A stretch of 64,000 bases of DNA from Pseudomonas lurida (GCF_002563895.1 NZ_PDJB01000001.1:3889501-3953500); one strand, 5' to 3'; counted from the stretch's first letter, positions 8,208-19,589 are shown. The notes: a model not told the origin generated them from the sequence alone. Program-made: numbers and translations.

Positions 8208-9695
8208 TCACAACGGGGATTTGGCAGTGACCGGGCTGATGCCACGCCTGGCATTCAGCCCGTAATACAACACGCCACCCAACGCCGAGCCGGTAAACCA
8301 GCCATAGCTGTAGAACCAGCTGAACGCGTCACTGCCCAGCGACAGCAAGGTCAGCACCACTGGCACGCCAAAGGCGATGAAGCCACTCCAGTTCCACGCG
8401 GGGTAAACGTCATCGCGGTACAGCCCGGCAAGGTCCAGTTGCTGTTTGCGGGTGATGAAGTAGTCCACCACCATGATCCCGGCGATAGGCCCCAGCAGGC
8501 TTGAATAGCCGAGCAGCCAATTGGAATAGACGGTCTCCAGGCTCACATCGGAAACGATCAGCCCAAGCTTTTTCAGCAACTCGTGCCCCATCAACACCAG
8601 CCCTACCAGGCCAGTCAGGATCACGGCGGTGGTACGGTTGATCAGCTTGGGCGCGATATTCTGGAAGTCGTTGGTGGGCGAAACGATGTTCGCGGCGGTG
8701 TTGGTGGACAACGTCGCGATGATGATCAACGCCATGGCGATGGCCACCCACACCGGGCTCTGGATATGCCCGATCAGGGTCACCGGGTCGGAGACGCTGA
8801 CGCCCACCAGCTTCACCGAGGCAGCGGTCATGATCACGCCGAGGGCGGCGAACAGGAACATGGTCAGCGGCAGGCCGAAAATCTGCCCGAGAATCTGGTC
8901 CTTCTGGCTGTTGGCGTAGCGGCTGAAGTCGGGAATATTCAACGACAGCGTGGCCCAGAAACCCACCATCGCCGTGAGGCCCGCCATGAAGTAACCGGTG
9001 AGGCTCGCGCCTTCGGGACGCTTGGGCGGGATCGCCATTAATTCGCTGATCGAGACATTGGGCATTGCCCACACCAGCAGGCCAATCCCCACCGCCACCA
9101 GCAGCGGCGCGGACAGGGTTTCCAGGCGCTTGATCGATTCGGCGCCACGCAGCACCACCCACAAGTTCAGGCACCAGAAAATCATGAAGCCAATCACTTC
9201 ACCGGTGCCGCCGAGGGACTTCCAGCCCTCGAAGATCGAGCCCAGGAACAGGTGGATTGCAAGCCCGCCGAACATCGTCTGGATACCAAACCAGCCACAC
9301 GCCACCAGCGCGCGGATCAGGCACGGGACGTTGGAACCGAGGATGCCGAACGAGGAACGCAACAGCACCGGAAAGGGTATGCCGTACTTGGTGCCAGGGA
9401 ACGCGTTGAGGGTCAGCGGGATCAGCACCACGATATTGGCCAGCAAGATCGCCATCAGCGCCTCGCCTACCGACAAGCCAAAGTACGCGGTGAGTACGCC
9501 GCCCAACGTATAGGTGGGCACACAGATCGACATCCCGACCCACAGCGCGGTGATGTGCCACTTGTTCCAGGTGCGTTCATGCACCTTGGTCGGTGCCATG
9601 TCGTGGTTGTAGCGCGGGCTGTCGAGGACGTCGGGGCCGGCGTCGAGTTCGTACAGGCCGTTGCGTTCGATGACTTGCGATCTGTTCTGTTGCAT
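8208..9695 (-). CDS. NCS1-family nucleobase/hydantoin permease
   Basis: This 495-residue integral membrane protein with about 12 hydrophobic segments belongs to the nucleobase:cation symporter-1 family (Mhp1, uracil, allantoin and cytosine permeases). N-terminal NERT-like residues (KVHERTWNKWHITALWVGM) and the substrate-site helix containing ACGWFGIQTMFGG are characteristic. Located between the ureidopropionase-type amidase and the dihydropyrimidinase, it most likely imports uracil, thymine or a dihydropyrimidine/hydantoin. It is divergent from the dihydropyrimidinase gene across a 600-base regulatory gap and is transcribed toward the amidase, with a REPIN in between. Substrate is inferred from context. 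Confidence 0.88.
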   Translation of the reverse strand: MQQNRSQVIERNGLYELDAGPDVLDSPRYNHDMAPTKVHERTWNKWHITALWVGMSICVPTYTLGGVLTAYFGLSVGEALMAILLANIVVLIPLTLNAFPGTKYGIPFPVLLRSSFGILGSNVPCLIRALVACGWFGIQTMFGGLAIHLFLGSIFEGWKSLGGTGEVIGFMIFWCLNLWVVLRGAESIKRLETLSAPLLVAVGIGLLVWAMPNVSISELMAIPPKRPEGASLTGYFMAGLTAMVGFWATLSLNIPDFSRYANSQKDQILGQIFGLPLTMFLFAALGVIMTAASVKLVGVSVSDPVTLIGHIQSPVWVAIAMALIIIATLSTNTAANIVSPTNDFQNIAPKLINRTTAVILTGLVGLVLMGHELLKKLGLIVSDVSLETVYSNWLLGYSSLLGPIAGIMVVDYFITRKQQLDLAGLYRDDVYPAWNWSGFIAFGVPVVLTLLSLGSDAFSWFYSYGWFTGSALGGVLYYGLNARRGISPVTAKSPL

Positions 9696-11735
<2,040 letters not shown>

Positions 11736-11739
11736 AAGC

Positions 11740-11831
11740 GGCCTTGGGCCTACTGCGGGCAAGCCCGGCTCCCCCATTGTAACGATGTGAACCCGAACCA
11801 ATGGGGGAGCGGGCTTGCCTGCGATAAGGCC
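11740..11831. repeat. REPIN (inverted REP pair)
   Basis: The outer ends ggcctt/aaggcc and the inner inverted arms (gcgggcaagcccggctcccc and gggggagcgggcttgcctgc) form a long imperfect hairpin between pydB and pydX. Confidence 0.8.
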
Positions 11832-11898
11832 AGTACAGGCAACACCAATAACCAATGCCCATCAGAGGCAGCACCTCAATAACCGTGAGGCCGACACC

Positions 11899-13266
11899 GT
11901 GATCCAGACCCTGACCCACCTTCCCCATCCCCACGAAGACGGGGCCACCCTCGCCAGCCATTTCACCGACCTGGCACCGCCCCTCAACGCGCGCCAGGCA
12001 CAACTGGAAGCCTCGCGCTGCCTGTATTGCTATGACGCGCCCTGCGTGAACGCATGCCCCAGCGAGATCGACATCCCCTCGTTCATCCGCAATATCCACA
12101 CCGAAAACGTACAAGGCGCAGCGCAGAAAATCCTCTCGGCCAACATCCTCGGCGGTAGCTGTGCGCGTGTCTGCCCTACGGAAATCCTGTGCCAGCAAGC
12201 CTGCGTGCGTAACAACGCCGAGGAGTGCGCGCCGGTGCTGATTGGCCTGTTGCAACGTTATGCCGTCGATAACGCGCACTTCACCGAGCACCCTTTCCAC
12301 CGCGCCGCCGCCACCGGCAAGCGCATTGCCGTGGTCGGTGCCGGCCCAGCGGGCCTGGCTTGCGCCCACCGCAGTGCGCTGCACGGTCATGACGTGGTGA
12401 TATTCGAAGCCCGGGAGAAAGCCGGTGGCCTGAATGAATACGGGATCGCCAAGTACAAACTGGTGGACGATTTCGCGCAGAAGGAGCTGGATTTTCTCCT
12501 GCAGATCGGTGGCATCGAGATCCGTCACGGTCAACGCCTGGGGGACAACCTCACGCTCAGCGAACTGCACCAGCAATTCGATGCAGTCTTCCTCGGGCTC
12601 GGCCTGGCCGCGAGCAAGCAGTTGGGCCTGCCCCACGAAGACGCGCCGGGCCTGCTCGCCGCCACCGACTACATCCGCGAGCTGCGCCAGGCCGATGACC
12701 TGACCCAACTGCCGCTGGCCGATCGCTGCATCGTGCTCGGCGCGGGCAATACCGCGATCGACATGGCCGTGCAAATGGCCCGCCTCGGCGCCCGCGACGT
12801 CAACCTCGTCTATCGTCGAGGCCTGGCAGACATGGGCGCCACCCAGCATGAACAGGACATCGCCAAGGCCAACCAGGTGCGCCTGCTGACCTGGGCCCAG
12901 CCCGATGCCGTGCTGCTGGATGACCTGGGCCATGTACGTGGCATGCGCTTTTTGCGCACGCGCATGGAGAACGGCCGACTGCACCCCACCGGCGAAACCT
13001 TCGAGCTGGCGGCCGATGCGATCTTCAAAGCCATCGGCCAGGGGTTCGACAACGAGGCGCTGCATGATCCACTGGCGCAGCAACTGCACCGCGTCGGCGA
13101 GCGCATCTTCGTCGACGAACAACTGCGCACCAGCATTCCCGGCGTATACGCCGGTGGTGATTGCGTCAGCCTCGGCCAGGATCTCACCGTGCAGGCCGTG
13201 CAACATGGCAAGCTGGCCGCTGAAGCCATGCACGCCCAACTCATGCTGAATGTGGAGGCCGCGTAA
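11899..13266 (+). CDS. pydX: NAD(P)-dependent dihydropyrimidine dehydrogenase, FAD/Fe-S subunit (PreT-like)
   Basis: This 455-residue subunit supplies electrons from NAD(P)H to the FMN subunit encoded next. A GTG at 11899 is taken as start because a gagg site precedes it and the family begins there; an in-frame ATG at 11815 lies within the REPIN. The N terminus holds two ferredoxin-like cysteine sets (C41, C44, C49, C53 and C88, C92, C98, C102). It is followed by an FAD Rossmann fold (VVGAGPAGLACAHRSAL) and a second dinucleotide fold (VLGAGNTAIDMAVQMARLG). It corresponds to the N-terminal half of mammalian DPYD and to E. coli PreT. The stop and the next start share one base (TAATG), so the subunits are translationally coupled. 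Confidence 0.92.
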   Translation: MIQTLTHLPHPHEDGATLASHFTDLAPPLNARQAQLEASRCLYCYDAPCVNACPSEIDIPSFIRNIHTENVQGAAQKILSANILGGSCARVCPTEILCQQACVRNNAEECAPVLIGLLQRYAVDNAHFTEHPFHRAAATGKRIAVVGAGPAGLACAHRSALHGHDVVIFEAREKAGGLNEYGIAKYKLVDDFAQKELDFLLQIGGIEIRHGQRLGDNLTLSELHQQFDAVFLGLGLAASKQLGLPHEDAPGLLAATDYIRELRQADDLTQLPLADRCIVLGAGNTAIDMAVQMARLGARDVNLVYRRGLADMGATQHEQDIAKANQVRLLTWAQPDAVLLDDLGHVRGMRFLRTRMENGRLHPTGETFELAADAIFKAIGQGFDNEALHDPLAQQLHRVGERIFVDEQLRTSIPGVYAGGDCVSLGQDLTVQAVQHGKLAAEAMHAQLMLNVEAA

Positions 13267-14540
13267 TGGCCGATCTCTCGATTGTGTTCGCCGGTATCAA
13301 AGCCCCCAACCCTTTCTGGCTGGCCTCCGCGCCGCCCACCGACAAGGCCTACAACGTGGTCCGCGCCTTCGAAGCGGGCTGGGGCGGCGTGGTGTGGAAA
13401 ACCCTGGGTGAAGACCCGGCGGCGGTCAACGTGTCGTCACGTTACTCGGCGCACTACGGCGCCAACCGTGAAGTGCTGGGCATCAACAATATCGAGTTGA
13501 TCACCGACCGCTCCCTGGAGATCAACCTGCGCGAAATCACCCAGGTGAAAAAGGACTGGCCCGACCGCGCGCTGATTGTGTCGCTGATGGTGCCGTGCGT
13601 TGAAGAATCCTGGAAAAACATCCTGCCGCGGGTGGAAGCCACTGGCTGCGACGGTATCGAACTGAACTTCGGCTGCCCCCACGGCATGCCCGAGCGCGGC
13701 ATGGGCGCGGCGGTGGGCCAGGTGCCGGAGTATGTGGAACAGGTGACGCGCTGGTGCAAGACGTATTGCTCGCTGCCGGTGATCGTCAAGCTCACGCCGA
13801 ATATCACCGACATCCGCGTGGCGGCGCGGGCGGCCTATCGTGGGGGGGCGGACGCGGTGTCGTTGATCAACACCATCAACTCCATCACCAGCGTGGACCT
13901 GGAACGCATGGTCGCCCTTCCCGTCGTTGGCACCCAGAGCACCCATGGCGGTTACTGTGGTTCTGCGGTGAAGCCGATTGCACTGAACATGGTCGCCGAA
14001 ATCGCCCGCGACCCACAGACGCAGGGGCTGCCGATCTGCGGCATTGGCGGTATCGGCAACTGGCGCGACGCCGCGGAATTCGTCGCCCTGGGTTGCGGCG
14101 CGGTACAAGTGTGCACAGCGGCGATGCTGCACGGGTTCCGGATTGTGGAAGAAATGAAAGACGGGCTGTCGCGGTGGATGGACAGTCAGGGCTACCAGAG
14201 CTTGCAGGAGTTTTCCGGGCGGGCGGTGGGCAACACCACGGATTGGAAGTACCTGGACATCAACTACCAGGTGATCGCGAAAATCGACCAGGCGGCGTGC
14301 ATTGGCTGCGGGCGTTGCCATATTGCCTGCGAGGATACGTCGCACCAGGCCATCGCCAGTCTGAAGCAGGCGGACGGCACGCATAAGTACGAGGTGATCG
14401 ATGATGAGTGCGTGGGCTGCAACTTGTGCCAGATCACCTGTCCGGTGGCGGACTGTATCGAGATGGTGCCCATCGACACCGGCAAGCCGTTCTTGAATTG
14501 GACGCAGGATCCGAGGAATCCCTACAGGGAGGCCGTGTAA
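13266..14540 (+). CDS. pydA: Dihydropyrimidine dehydrogenase, FMN/Fe-S catalytic subunit (PreA-like)
   Basis: This 424-residue subunit reduces uracil and thymine to the 5,6-dihydro forms, the first step of the pathway. Its dihydroorotate-dehydrogenase-like TIM barrel contains the active-site segment NFGCPHGMPERGMGAAVGQ and the FMN phosphate region CGIGGIGNWRDAAEF. The C terminus carries two 4Fe-4S motifs (CIGCGRCHIAC and CVGCNLCQITCPVADC) that receive electrons from PydX. Length matches E. coli PreA. It is translationally coupled to pydX and followed by a REPIN, with the TetR regulator gene converging from the other side. Confidence 0.94.
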   Translation: MADLSIVFAGIKAPNPFWLASAPPTDKAYNVVRAFEAGWGGVVWKTLGEDPAAVNVSSRYSAHYGANREVLGINNIELITDRSLEINLREITQVKKDWPDRALIVSLMVPCVEESWKNILPRVEATGCDGIELNFGCPHGMPERGMGAAVGQVPEYVEQVTRWCKTYCSLPVIVKLTPNITDIRVAARAAYRGGADAVSLINTINSITSVDLERMVALPVVGTQSTHGGYCGSAVKPIALNMVAEIARDPQTQGLPICGIGGIGNWRDAAEFVALGCGAVQVCTAAMLHGFRIVEEMKDGLSRWMDSQGYQSLQEFSGRAVGNTTDWKYLDINYQVIAKIDQAACIGCGRCHIACEDTSHQAIASLKQADGTHKYEVIDDECVGCNLCQITCPVADCIEMVPIDTGKPFLNWTQDPRNPYREAV

Positions 14541-14550
14541 CCCCTTAGAC

Positions 14551-14637
14551 CGCTATCGCAGGTAAGCCAGCGCCCCCATTTGACTGCAGCCCTTCAGGCC
14601 GAACGCGGTCAACTGGGGGGTTGGCTTGCCTGCGTCA
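14551..14637. repeat. REPIN between convergent pydA and tetR
   Basis: Inverted arms (tatcgcaggtaagccagcgc and ttggcttgcctgcg) flank a loop, between the ends of two convergent genes. A role as bidirectional transcript end is likely but inferred. Confidence 0.75.
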
Positions 14638-14660
14638 AGGCCCTGCACCGACACGCAAAT

Positions 14661-15281
14661 TCAAGGCTCCAATCCAATCCCGCGCAAGATCACACTGGTC
14701 ACCGTCTGTATCGCCTTCTCGAACTGCATGTCCGACAACGGCTGGTGATCGTTGAGGATCTTCACCTGATGATCAAAGTCGGCATAGTGCTGGGTCGAGG
14801 CCCAGATCATGTAGAGCAGGCTCGACGGCTCCACTGGCAGGATACGTTTGTCTTCCACCCACTGGCGGATCTTCGCTTCCTTCATCTTGGCCCAGTCGTA
14901 CAGGCTCGCGTCCAGCGCCTCGCCGAGGGTCGGCGCGCCGTGGATGATTTCGTTGGCCCAGACTTTCGAGCCATACGGCCGCGTGCGCGAGCGCTGCATC
15001 TTGGCGCGGATGTAACTGCTGAGCACCACCCGGGGGTCATCGAAGGTCTCGAAGCTCAGGGCGTCCTGCTTCCACACTTCCAGCAGGTCGAACAGCACAG
15101 CGCTGTACAGCTCGCTCTTGGTGGTGAAGTAGTAATGCAGGTTGGAGCGCGGCAGTTGCACTTCTTCGGCAATATCGGCCATGGCGGTGCTGCCATAGCC
15201 TTTTTCGGCGAAGATTTTCTCCGCCGCCAGCAGGATTTTTTCGACGTTGACCCGACGAATTCCGATCTTGTGATTGCCCAT
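14661..15281 (-). CDS. TetR-family regulator, RutR-like
   Basis: The 206-residue start at 15281 is used because a gggag site precedes it; the longer open frame to 15410 has no support. The N-terminal helix-turn-helix (residues about 8-55, with TAMADIAEEVQLPRSNLHYYF) and the C-terminal ligand domain with ASLYDWAKMKEAKIRQWVEDKRI resemble RutR, which senses pyrimidines in E. coli. Being at the end of the pyd cluster and convergent with pydA, it is the probable regulator of pyrimidine degradation. Its operator was not identified with confidence; the dyads at 10045-10065 and 10201-10218 are the candidates. Confidence 0.85.
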   Translation of the reverse strand: MGNHKIGIRRVNVEKILLAAEKIFAEKGYGSTAMADIAEEVQLPRSNLHYYFTTKSELYSAVLFDLLEVWKQDALSFETFDDPRVVLSSYIRAKMQRSRTRPYGSKVWANEIIHGAPTLGEALDASLYDWAKMKEAKIRQWVEDKRILPVEPSSLLYMIWASTQHYADFDHQVKILNDHQPLSDMQFEKAIQTVTSVILRGIGLEP

Positions 15282-15424
15282 AAGGGCTCCCTGACAACAA
15301 CTTGGCTTAAAGACTACCATCGGCTCTAGATCGCGGCGACAGGCCATAATGAAACTTCTGACGCGAACCTTTCCACCGAAAATCGGATTGGTTAGGATCG
15401 CGGTCCCCATGAAGGATCATTGCA

Positions 15425-15868
15425 ATGACTATTCGACCTCGCGTGGCCGCCGACGACCCCGTGCTGGGAGCACTGTGGGAGCGCTCGGTACGCGCCACCC
15501 ATGACTTCCTCCCCGAGGATGACATTCAACGCCTGCTCCCCCTGGTGCGCGACGCTTACCTGCCGATGCCTGCCCTGGATGTGTGGGTGTATGAGGACCC
15601 ACTGGGTATCGCTGGTTTTATTGGCACTGGCGGGCACAATGTAGAAATGCTGTTTATCGACCCCGACCGTCGTGGCCAGGGCATCGGCCGCCAGTTACTG
15701 GACCACGCCCGCGCCCGTCACGACACCCTCACCGTCGATGTAAACGAACAAAACCCCCAGGCCGTGGGGTTCTACCTGCACTATGGTTTTATCCAGGTCG
15801 CGCGCTCGCCGCTGGATGGCGAGGGCAAGCCCTTTCCCTTGCTGCACATGGCTCTACCGACTCCCTGA
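15425..15868 (+). CDS. GNAT-family N-acetyltransferase (YjaB-like)
   Basis: This 147-residue single-domain GNAT acetyltransferase has the acetyl-CoA pyrophosphate loop RRGQGIGRQLL in residues about 85-96, preceded by the beta4 strand VEMLFIDPD. A downstream NPQAVGFYLHYGF motif is typical of the family. An aagga site lies about 9 bases before the ATG. The acceptor substrate is unknown. It is divergent from the TetR gene and 18 bases ahead of copC, so it could share the copC-copD transcript. Confidence 0.85.
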   Translation: MTIRPRVAADDPVLGALWERSVRATHDFLPEDDIQRLLPLVRDAYLPMPALDVWVYEDPLGIAGFIGTGGHNVEMLFIDPDRRGQGIGRQLLDHARARHDTLTVDVNEQNPQAVGFYLHYGFIQVARSPLDGEGKPFPLLHMALPTP

Positions 15869-15886
15869 ACCCAAAGGTATTGAACA

Positions 15887-16252
15887 ATGTCGATCAAGAA
15901 AAGCCTCACCACTGTTGCCCTGCTCGCCTCCCTCCTGGGCGCCTCGGCGGCATTTGCCCATGCGCACCTCAAAAGCGCGGAGCCCGCGGCAGACAGCAGC
16001 GTTAGCGCGCCAAAGGACCTGCGCCTGACGTTCAGCGAAGGCGTAGAAGCCACGTTCACCAAGGTGTCCCTGAGCAAGGACGGCACCGAAATCGCCATCA
16101 AGGGCCTGGAAACCCCGGACGCCGACAAGAAAGTCCTCGTCGTCACGCCGGCCGCACCGTTGGCTGCCGGTAACTATAAGGTGGTGTGGAACGCGGTCTC
16201 GGTCGACACCCACAAGAGCAACGGTGAATACAGCTTCAAGGTCGGCCAATAA
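15887..16252 (+). CDS. copC: Periplasmic copper-binding protein CopC
   Basis: This 121-residue CopC-domain protein has a clear Sec signal peptide ending GASAAFA, so the mature protein starts His-Ala-His. N-terminal His1 is a known Cu(II) ligand in this family. Later, VSVDTHKSNGEYSF supplies the conserved Asp and His of the same site. No Met-rich Cu(I) site is evident, which places it among the Cu(II)-only type. It lies 3 bases upstream of copD and probably acts with it in copper uptake or periplasmic copper handling. Confidence 0.92.
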   Translation: MSIKKSLTTVALLASLLGASAAFAHAHLKSAEPAADSSVSAPKDLRLTFSEGVEATFTKVSLSKDGTEIAIKGLETPDADKKVLVVTPAAPLAAGNYKVVWNAVSVDTHKSNGEYSFKVGQ

Positions 16253-16255
16253 CCC

Positions 16256-17113
16256 ATGGCGACCCTGCTGGTGCTGTGCCGCTTCCTGCATTTCATCGTC
16301 GTATTGTTGATGTTCGGGGCCTGCGTGTTCAGGCCCTGGCTGGTGGGCGCTGAACCGCAACCGGTACTGGACCGGCAACTTCACCGTATCACCCGGGGGC
16401 TGGCCTGGCTGGGGTTGGGCTCCGGTATCGCCTGGTTGCTGTTGATCACTGCCAGCATGGCCGGCAGTTGGGAGGCGGCCTTGCAACCGGCCACGGTGCA
16501 ATTGGTCCTGGGCAAGACCTTTTTTGGCCAGGTGTGGACCTGGCACCTGCTGTTGAACCTGCTGCTGGTGATCGTGCTGTGCAAACCCTGGCCGGCGTTG
16601 CGCCTGCCGGTGATCGCGTTGCTGTTGGCCACCCTGGCGCCGGTTGGTCATGGCGCCATGCTCGATGGGCTCAGCGGGCAATTGCTGATTCTCAACCAGG
16701 TGGTGCATCTGGTCTGTGTGGGGGCTTGGCTCGGCGGCTTGCTGCTGCTCGTACTGATCCTCAGGCAGTCGAACCGCTACCCGTTGCAGCCGATCCTCCA
16801 GCGCTTCAGCGGTGTGGGTTATGGCTTGGTGGCCGGTTTGCTGGTGACCGGCTTGATCAACGTACGCGTGCTCACCGGGCAGCTGTGGCCCACGCCGCTG
16901 TTCAACGGCTTCGCCCTGATCCTGTTGATCAAGGTGCTGCTGGTATTCGGCATGCTGGCATTGGCCTTGCTGAACCGACTGCGTATCGAACGCTGCGAAG
17001 AGCGACTGGGCACGCTGAAGGCCAGCGTAATGCTGGAATGGTTATTGGGTGTATCGGCGGTAGCCGCCGTTTCCCTGCTGGGCACCCTACCGCCGATGGT
17101 CCTGGCCGGCTAA
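16256..17113 (+). CDS. copD: Copper-resistance inner-membrane protein CopD
   Basis: This 285-residue polytopic membrane protein has about eight hydrophobic helices. Histidines in or beside helices (FLHFIVV near the N terminus, TWHLLLN, VGHGAML and QVVHLVC) are typical of CopD and could handle copper or haem. It follows copC with a 3-base gap, and fusions or tandem copC-copD pairs are common, supporting transport of copper across the inner membrane. The gene is followed by a REPIN and then the promoter of the porin gene. Confidence 0.88.
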   Translation: MATLLVLCRFLHFIVVLLMFGACVFRPWLVGAEPQPVLDRQLHRITRGLAWLGLGSGIAWLLLITASMAGSWEAALQPATVQLVLGKTFFGQVWTWHLLLNLLLVIVLCKPWPALRLPVIALLLATLAPVGHGAMLDGLSGQLLILNQVVHLVCVGAWLGGLLLLVLILRQSNRYPLQPILQRFSGVGYGLVAGLLVTGLINVRVLTGQLWPTPLFNGFALILLIKVLLVFGMLALALLNRLRIERCEERLGTLKASVMLEWLLGVSAVAAVSLLGTLPPMVLAG

Positions 17114-17136
17114 ACACCAAGGTTGAAATGCAAGCC

Positions 17137-17224
17137 ATGTGGGCGCTTGCTTGCCTGCGATGCAAACAGTTCGGTGCATCAGGCGCTCCGAGGCGAAGCC
17201 ATCGCCGGCAAGCCAGCGCCCACA
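17137..17224. repeat. REPIN (inverted REP pair)
   Basis: Inverted arms (atgtgggcgcttgcttgcct and ggcaagccagcgcccacat) lie downstream of copD. Confidence 0.75.
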
Positions 17225-17277
17225 TTGAGCGTGCCCGCTTTTGAGCGAATCACTCCTAGTCATCGTATAACTTCTGC

Positions 17278-17338
17278 TTGACAGCCCGTGGAAACCTCGC
17301 AAATATCCCGCTAAATGTTGTACGACGACGTACGACAA
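17278..17338 (+). promoter_or_regulatory. Candidate promoter and operator of the uronate porin gene
   Basis: TTGACA at 17278-17283 matches the -35 consensus. A weak -10 (AAATAT, 17301-17306) follows after 17 bases. Just downstream lies a 14-base dyad GTACGACGACGTAC (17320-17333, 12 of 14 symmetric positions), embedded in ttgtacg...tacgacaa. The half-site TACGACAA recurs at 18731-18738 before the uronate dehydrogenase gene. A GntR-type repressor site is likely, by analogy with uronate/hexarate regulation. Confidence 0.45.
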
Positions 17339-17372
17339 ATAATAAAAACAACAAAAGAAACGGAGCTCCCCT

Positions 17373-18635
17373 GTGAGTCAATTCGCCCGCAATGCTTCAT
17401 CGTGTATCGGCCTCCTTGGCCTCGGCAGCCTGGCGCTTACCCTCCCCCCCAGCGCTCAGGCAGACGGTTTTATCGACGACGCCAAGGCCACGCTCAACCT
17501 GCGCAACGCCTACTTCAACCGCAACTTCACGAACCCGACCAACCCCCAGGGCAAGGCGCAAGAGTGGACGCAGAACTTCATTCTCGATGCCAAGTCCGGC
17601 TTCACCCAAGGCACCGTGGGGTTCGGGATTGACGTGCTGGGCCTGTATTCGCAAAAGCTCGACGGCGGCAAGGGCACGGGGGGGACGCAATTGCTGCCGA
17701 TCCACGACGACGGCCGCCCCGCCGACAACTTCGGCCGACTGGGCGTGGCGCTGAAAACCAAGCTGTCGAAGACCGAATTGAAGGTTGGCGAGTGGATGCC
17801 GGTGCTACCGATCCTGCGCTCCGACGACGGCCGGTCGCTGCCCCAGACCTTCCGTGGCGGCCAGGTCACCTCCAGCGAAATCGCCGGCCTGACCCTCTAC
17901 GGCGGCCAGTTCCGCGGTAACAGCCCGCGTAACGACGCGAGCATGGAAGACATGTTCATGAACGGCAAAGCCGCGTTCACCTCCGACCGCTTCAACTTCG
18001 GTGGCGGCGAATACACCTTCAACGACAAACGCACCCAGGTCGGCGTGTGGTACGCCGAGCTCACCGATATCTACCAGCAACAGTATTTCAACCTGACCCA
18101 CAGCCAACCCGTGGGCGACTGGACCCTTGGCGCCAACCTCGGTTTTTTCAATGGCAAGGAAGACGGCAGCGCCCTGGCCGGCGACCTCGACAACAAGACC
18201 GCCTTCGCCTTGCTTTCGGCCAAGTACAACGGCAACACCTTCTATGTGGGCCTGCAAAAACTCACCGGCGACAGCGTATGGATGCGGGTCAACGGCACCA
18301 GCGGCGGCACGCTGGCCAACGACAGCTACAACGCCAGCTACGATAACGCCAAGGAAAAATCCTGGCAGGTGCGCCATGACTTCAACTTCGTGGTGCTCGG
18401 CATTCCCGGACTCACCTTGATGAACCGCTATATCAGCGGCAGTAACGTGCACACCGGGGCGATCACCGACGGCAAAGAATGGGGCCGCGAATCGGAACTG
18501 GCCTACACAGTGCAAAGCGGTGCGCTGAAGGATCTGAATGTGCGCTGGCGCAATTCGACCCTGCGTCGTGATTTCAGCAACAATGAGTTCGACGAGAATC
18601 GGCTCTTTATCAGCTACCCGATCTCCCTGTTGTAA
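17373..18635 (+). CDS. OprD-family outer-membrane porin
   Basis: This 420-residue OprD/OpdK-type substrate-specific channel starts at a GTG with an upstream ggag. A signal peptide ends at AQA before DGFIDDAKATLNLRNAYFNRNF, the usual OprD-family mature N terminus. The family motif KTKLSKTELKVGEWMPVLPILRSDDGR and the C-terminal aromatic strand ending in ISLL-type residues are present. It is followed by uronate dehydrogenase and lactonase genes, so the likely cargo is galacturonate, glucuronate or a related sugar acid. A candidate operator lies just after its promoter. Confidence 0.88.
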   Translation: MSQFARNASSCIGLLGLGSLALTLPPSAQADGFIDDAKATLNLRNAYFNRNFTNPTNPQGKAQEWTQNFILDAKSGFTQGTVGFGIDVLGLYSQKLDGGKGTGGTQLLPIHDDGRPADNFGRLGVALKTKLSKTELKVGEWMPVLPILRSDDGRSLPQTFRGGQVTSSEIAGLTLYGGQFRGNSPRNDASMEDMFMNGKAAFTSDRFNFGGGEYTFNDKRTQVGVWYAELTDIYQQQYFNLTHSQPVGDWTLGANLGFFNGKEDGSALAGDLDNKTAFALLSAKYNGNTFYVGLQKLTGDSVWMRVNGTSGGTLANDSYNASYDNAKEKSWQVRHDFNFVVLGIPGLTLMNRYISGSNVHTGAITDGKEWGRESELAYTVQSGALKDLNVRWRNSTLRRDFSNNEFDENRLFISYPISLL

Positions 18636-18761
18636 GGTTTCGGATCGGGCGCAAACTTGGAGTCAATGCATGTCGCCTGTAATAGCGTTGACAACCCGGG
18701 GAATCAATAACGATACTTCCAGCATAGTCATACGACAACCTACAACAACAATGGAACCCTC

Positions 18762-19586
18762 ATGACCACTACCACTACGCCACCTGTTCCATTCAACCGC
18801 CTGCTGCTTACCGGTGCTGCCGGTGGCTTGGGCAAAGTCCTGCGCGAACGCCTGCGTCCGTATGCCAATGTGCTGCGCCTGTCGGACATCGCCAACATGG
18901 CCCCGGCTGCCGACGCGTCCGAAGAAGTGCAACCCTGCGACCTCGCCGACAAACAAGCGGTGCACCATCTGGTAGAAGGCGTCGATGCGATCCTGCATTT
19001 TGGCGGCGTATCGGTGGAGCGTTCTTTTGAAGAGGTGCTTGGCGCCAACATCTGCGGCATCTTTCATATCTACGAAGCGGCCCGTCGCCATGGCGTCAAG
19101 CGCGTGATCTTCGCCAGCTCCAACCACGTGATCGGCTTTCACAAGCAGGGCGAGATCCTTGACGCCCACTCGCCGCGCCGCCCGGACAGCTACTATGGTT
19201 TGTCCAAGTCCTACGGCGAAGACATGGCCAGTTTCTACTTTGATCGCTACGGCATCGAGACCGTGAGCATTCGCATCGGCTCGTCGTTTCCGGAACCGCA
19301 GAACCGCCGCATGATGCATACCTGGCTGAGTTTCGACGACCTCACGCAACTGCTGGAGCGTGCGCTGTACACCCCCAACGTCGGCCACACCGTGGTCTAC
19401 GGCATGTCGGCCAACCTCGACACCTGGTGGGACAACCGCTACGCCGCGCACTTGGGTTTTGCCCCCAAGGACAACTCCGAAGTGTTCCGCGCCCAGGTCG
19501 AAACCCAGCCACCCGTGGCCGACAATGACCCGGCCAAGGTCTACCAGGGCGGCGCGTTCTGCGCGGCAGGGCCGTTCGGTGACTGA
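18762..19586 (+). CDS. udh: Uronate dehydrogenase (SDR family)
   Basis: This 274-residue extended short-chain dehydrogenase has the NAD site TGAAGGLGKVL near residues 17-27, the catalytic FASSNHVIG segment and the Y145-x-x-x-K149 pair (YYGLSK). This matches bacterial uronate dehydrogenase, which oxidises D-galacturonate or D-glucuronate with NAD to the aldarolactone. The gap to the porin gene contains a TACGACAA half-site. The next gene encodes an SMP-30 lactonase that would open the lactone product. The aldarate dehydratase and aldolase genes expected to follow are not in this window. Confidence 0.9.
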   Translation: MTTTTTPPVPFNRLLLTGAAGGLGKVLRERLRPYANVLRLSDIANMAPAADASEEVQPCDLADKQAVHHLVEGVDAILHFGGVSVERSFEEVLGANICGIFHIYEAARRHGVKRVIFASSNHVIGFHKQGEILDAHSPRRPDSYYGLSKSYGEDMASFYFDRYGIETVSIRIGSSFPEPQNRRMMHTWLSFDDLTQLLERALYTPNVGHTVVYGMSANLDTWWDNRYAAHLGFAPKDNSEVFRAQVETQPPVADNDPAKVYQGGAFCAAGPFGD

Positions 19587-19589
19587 CCA

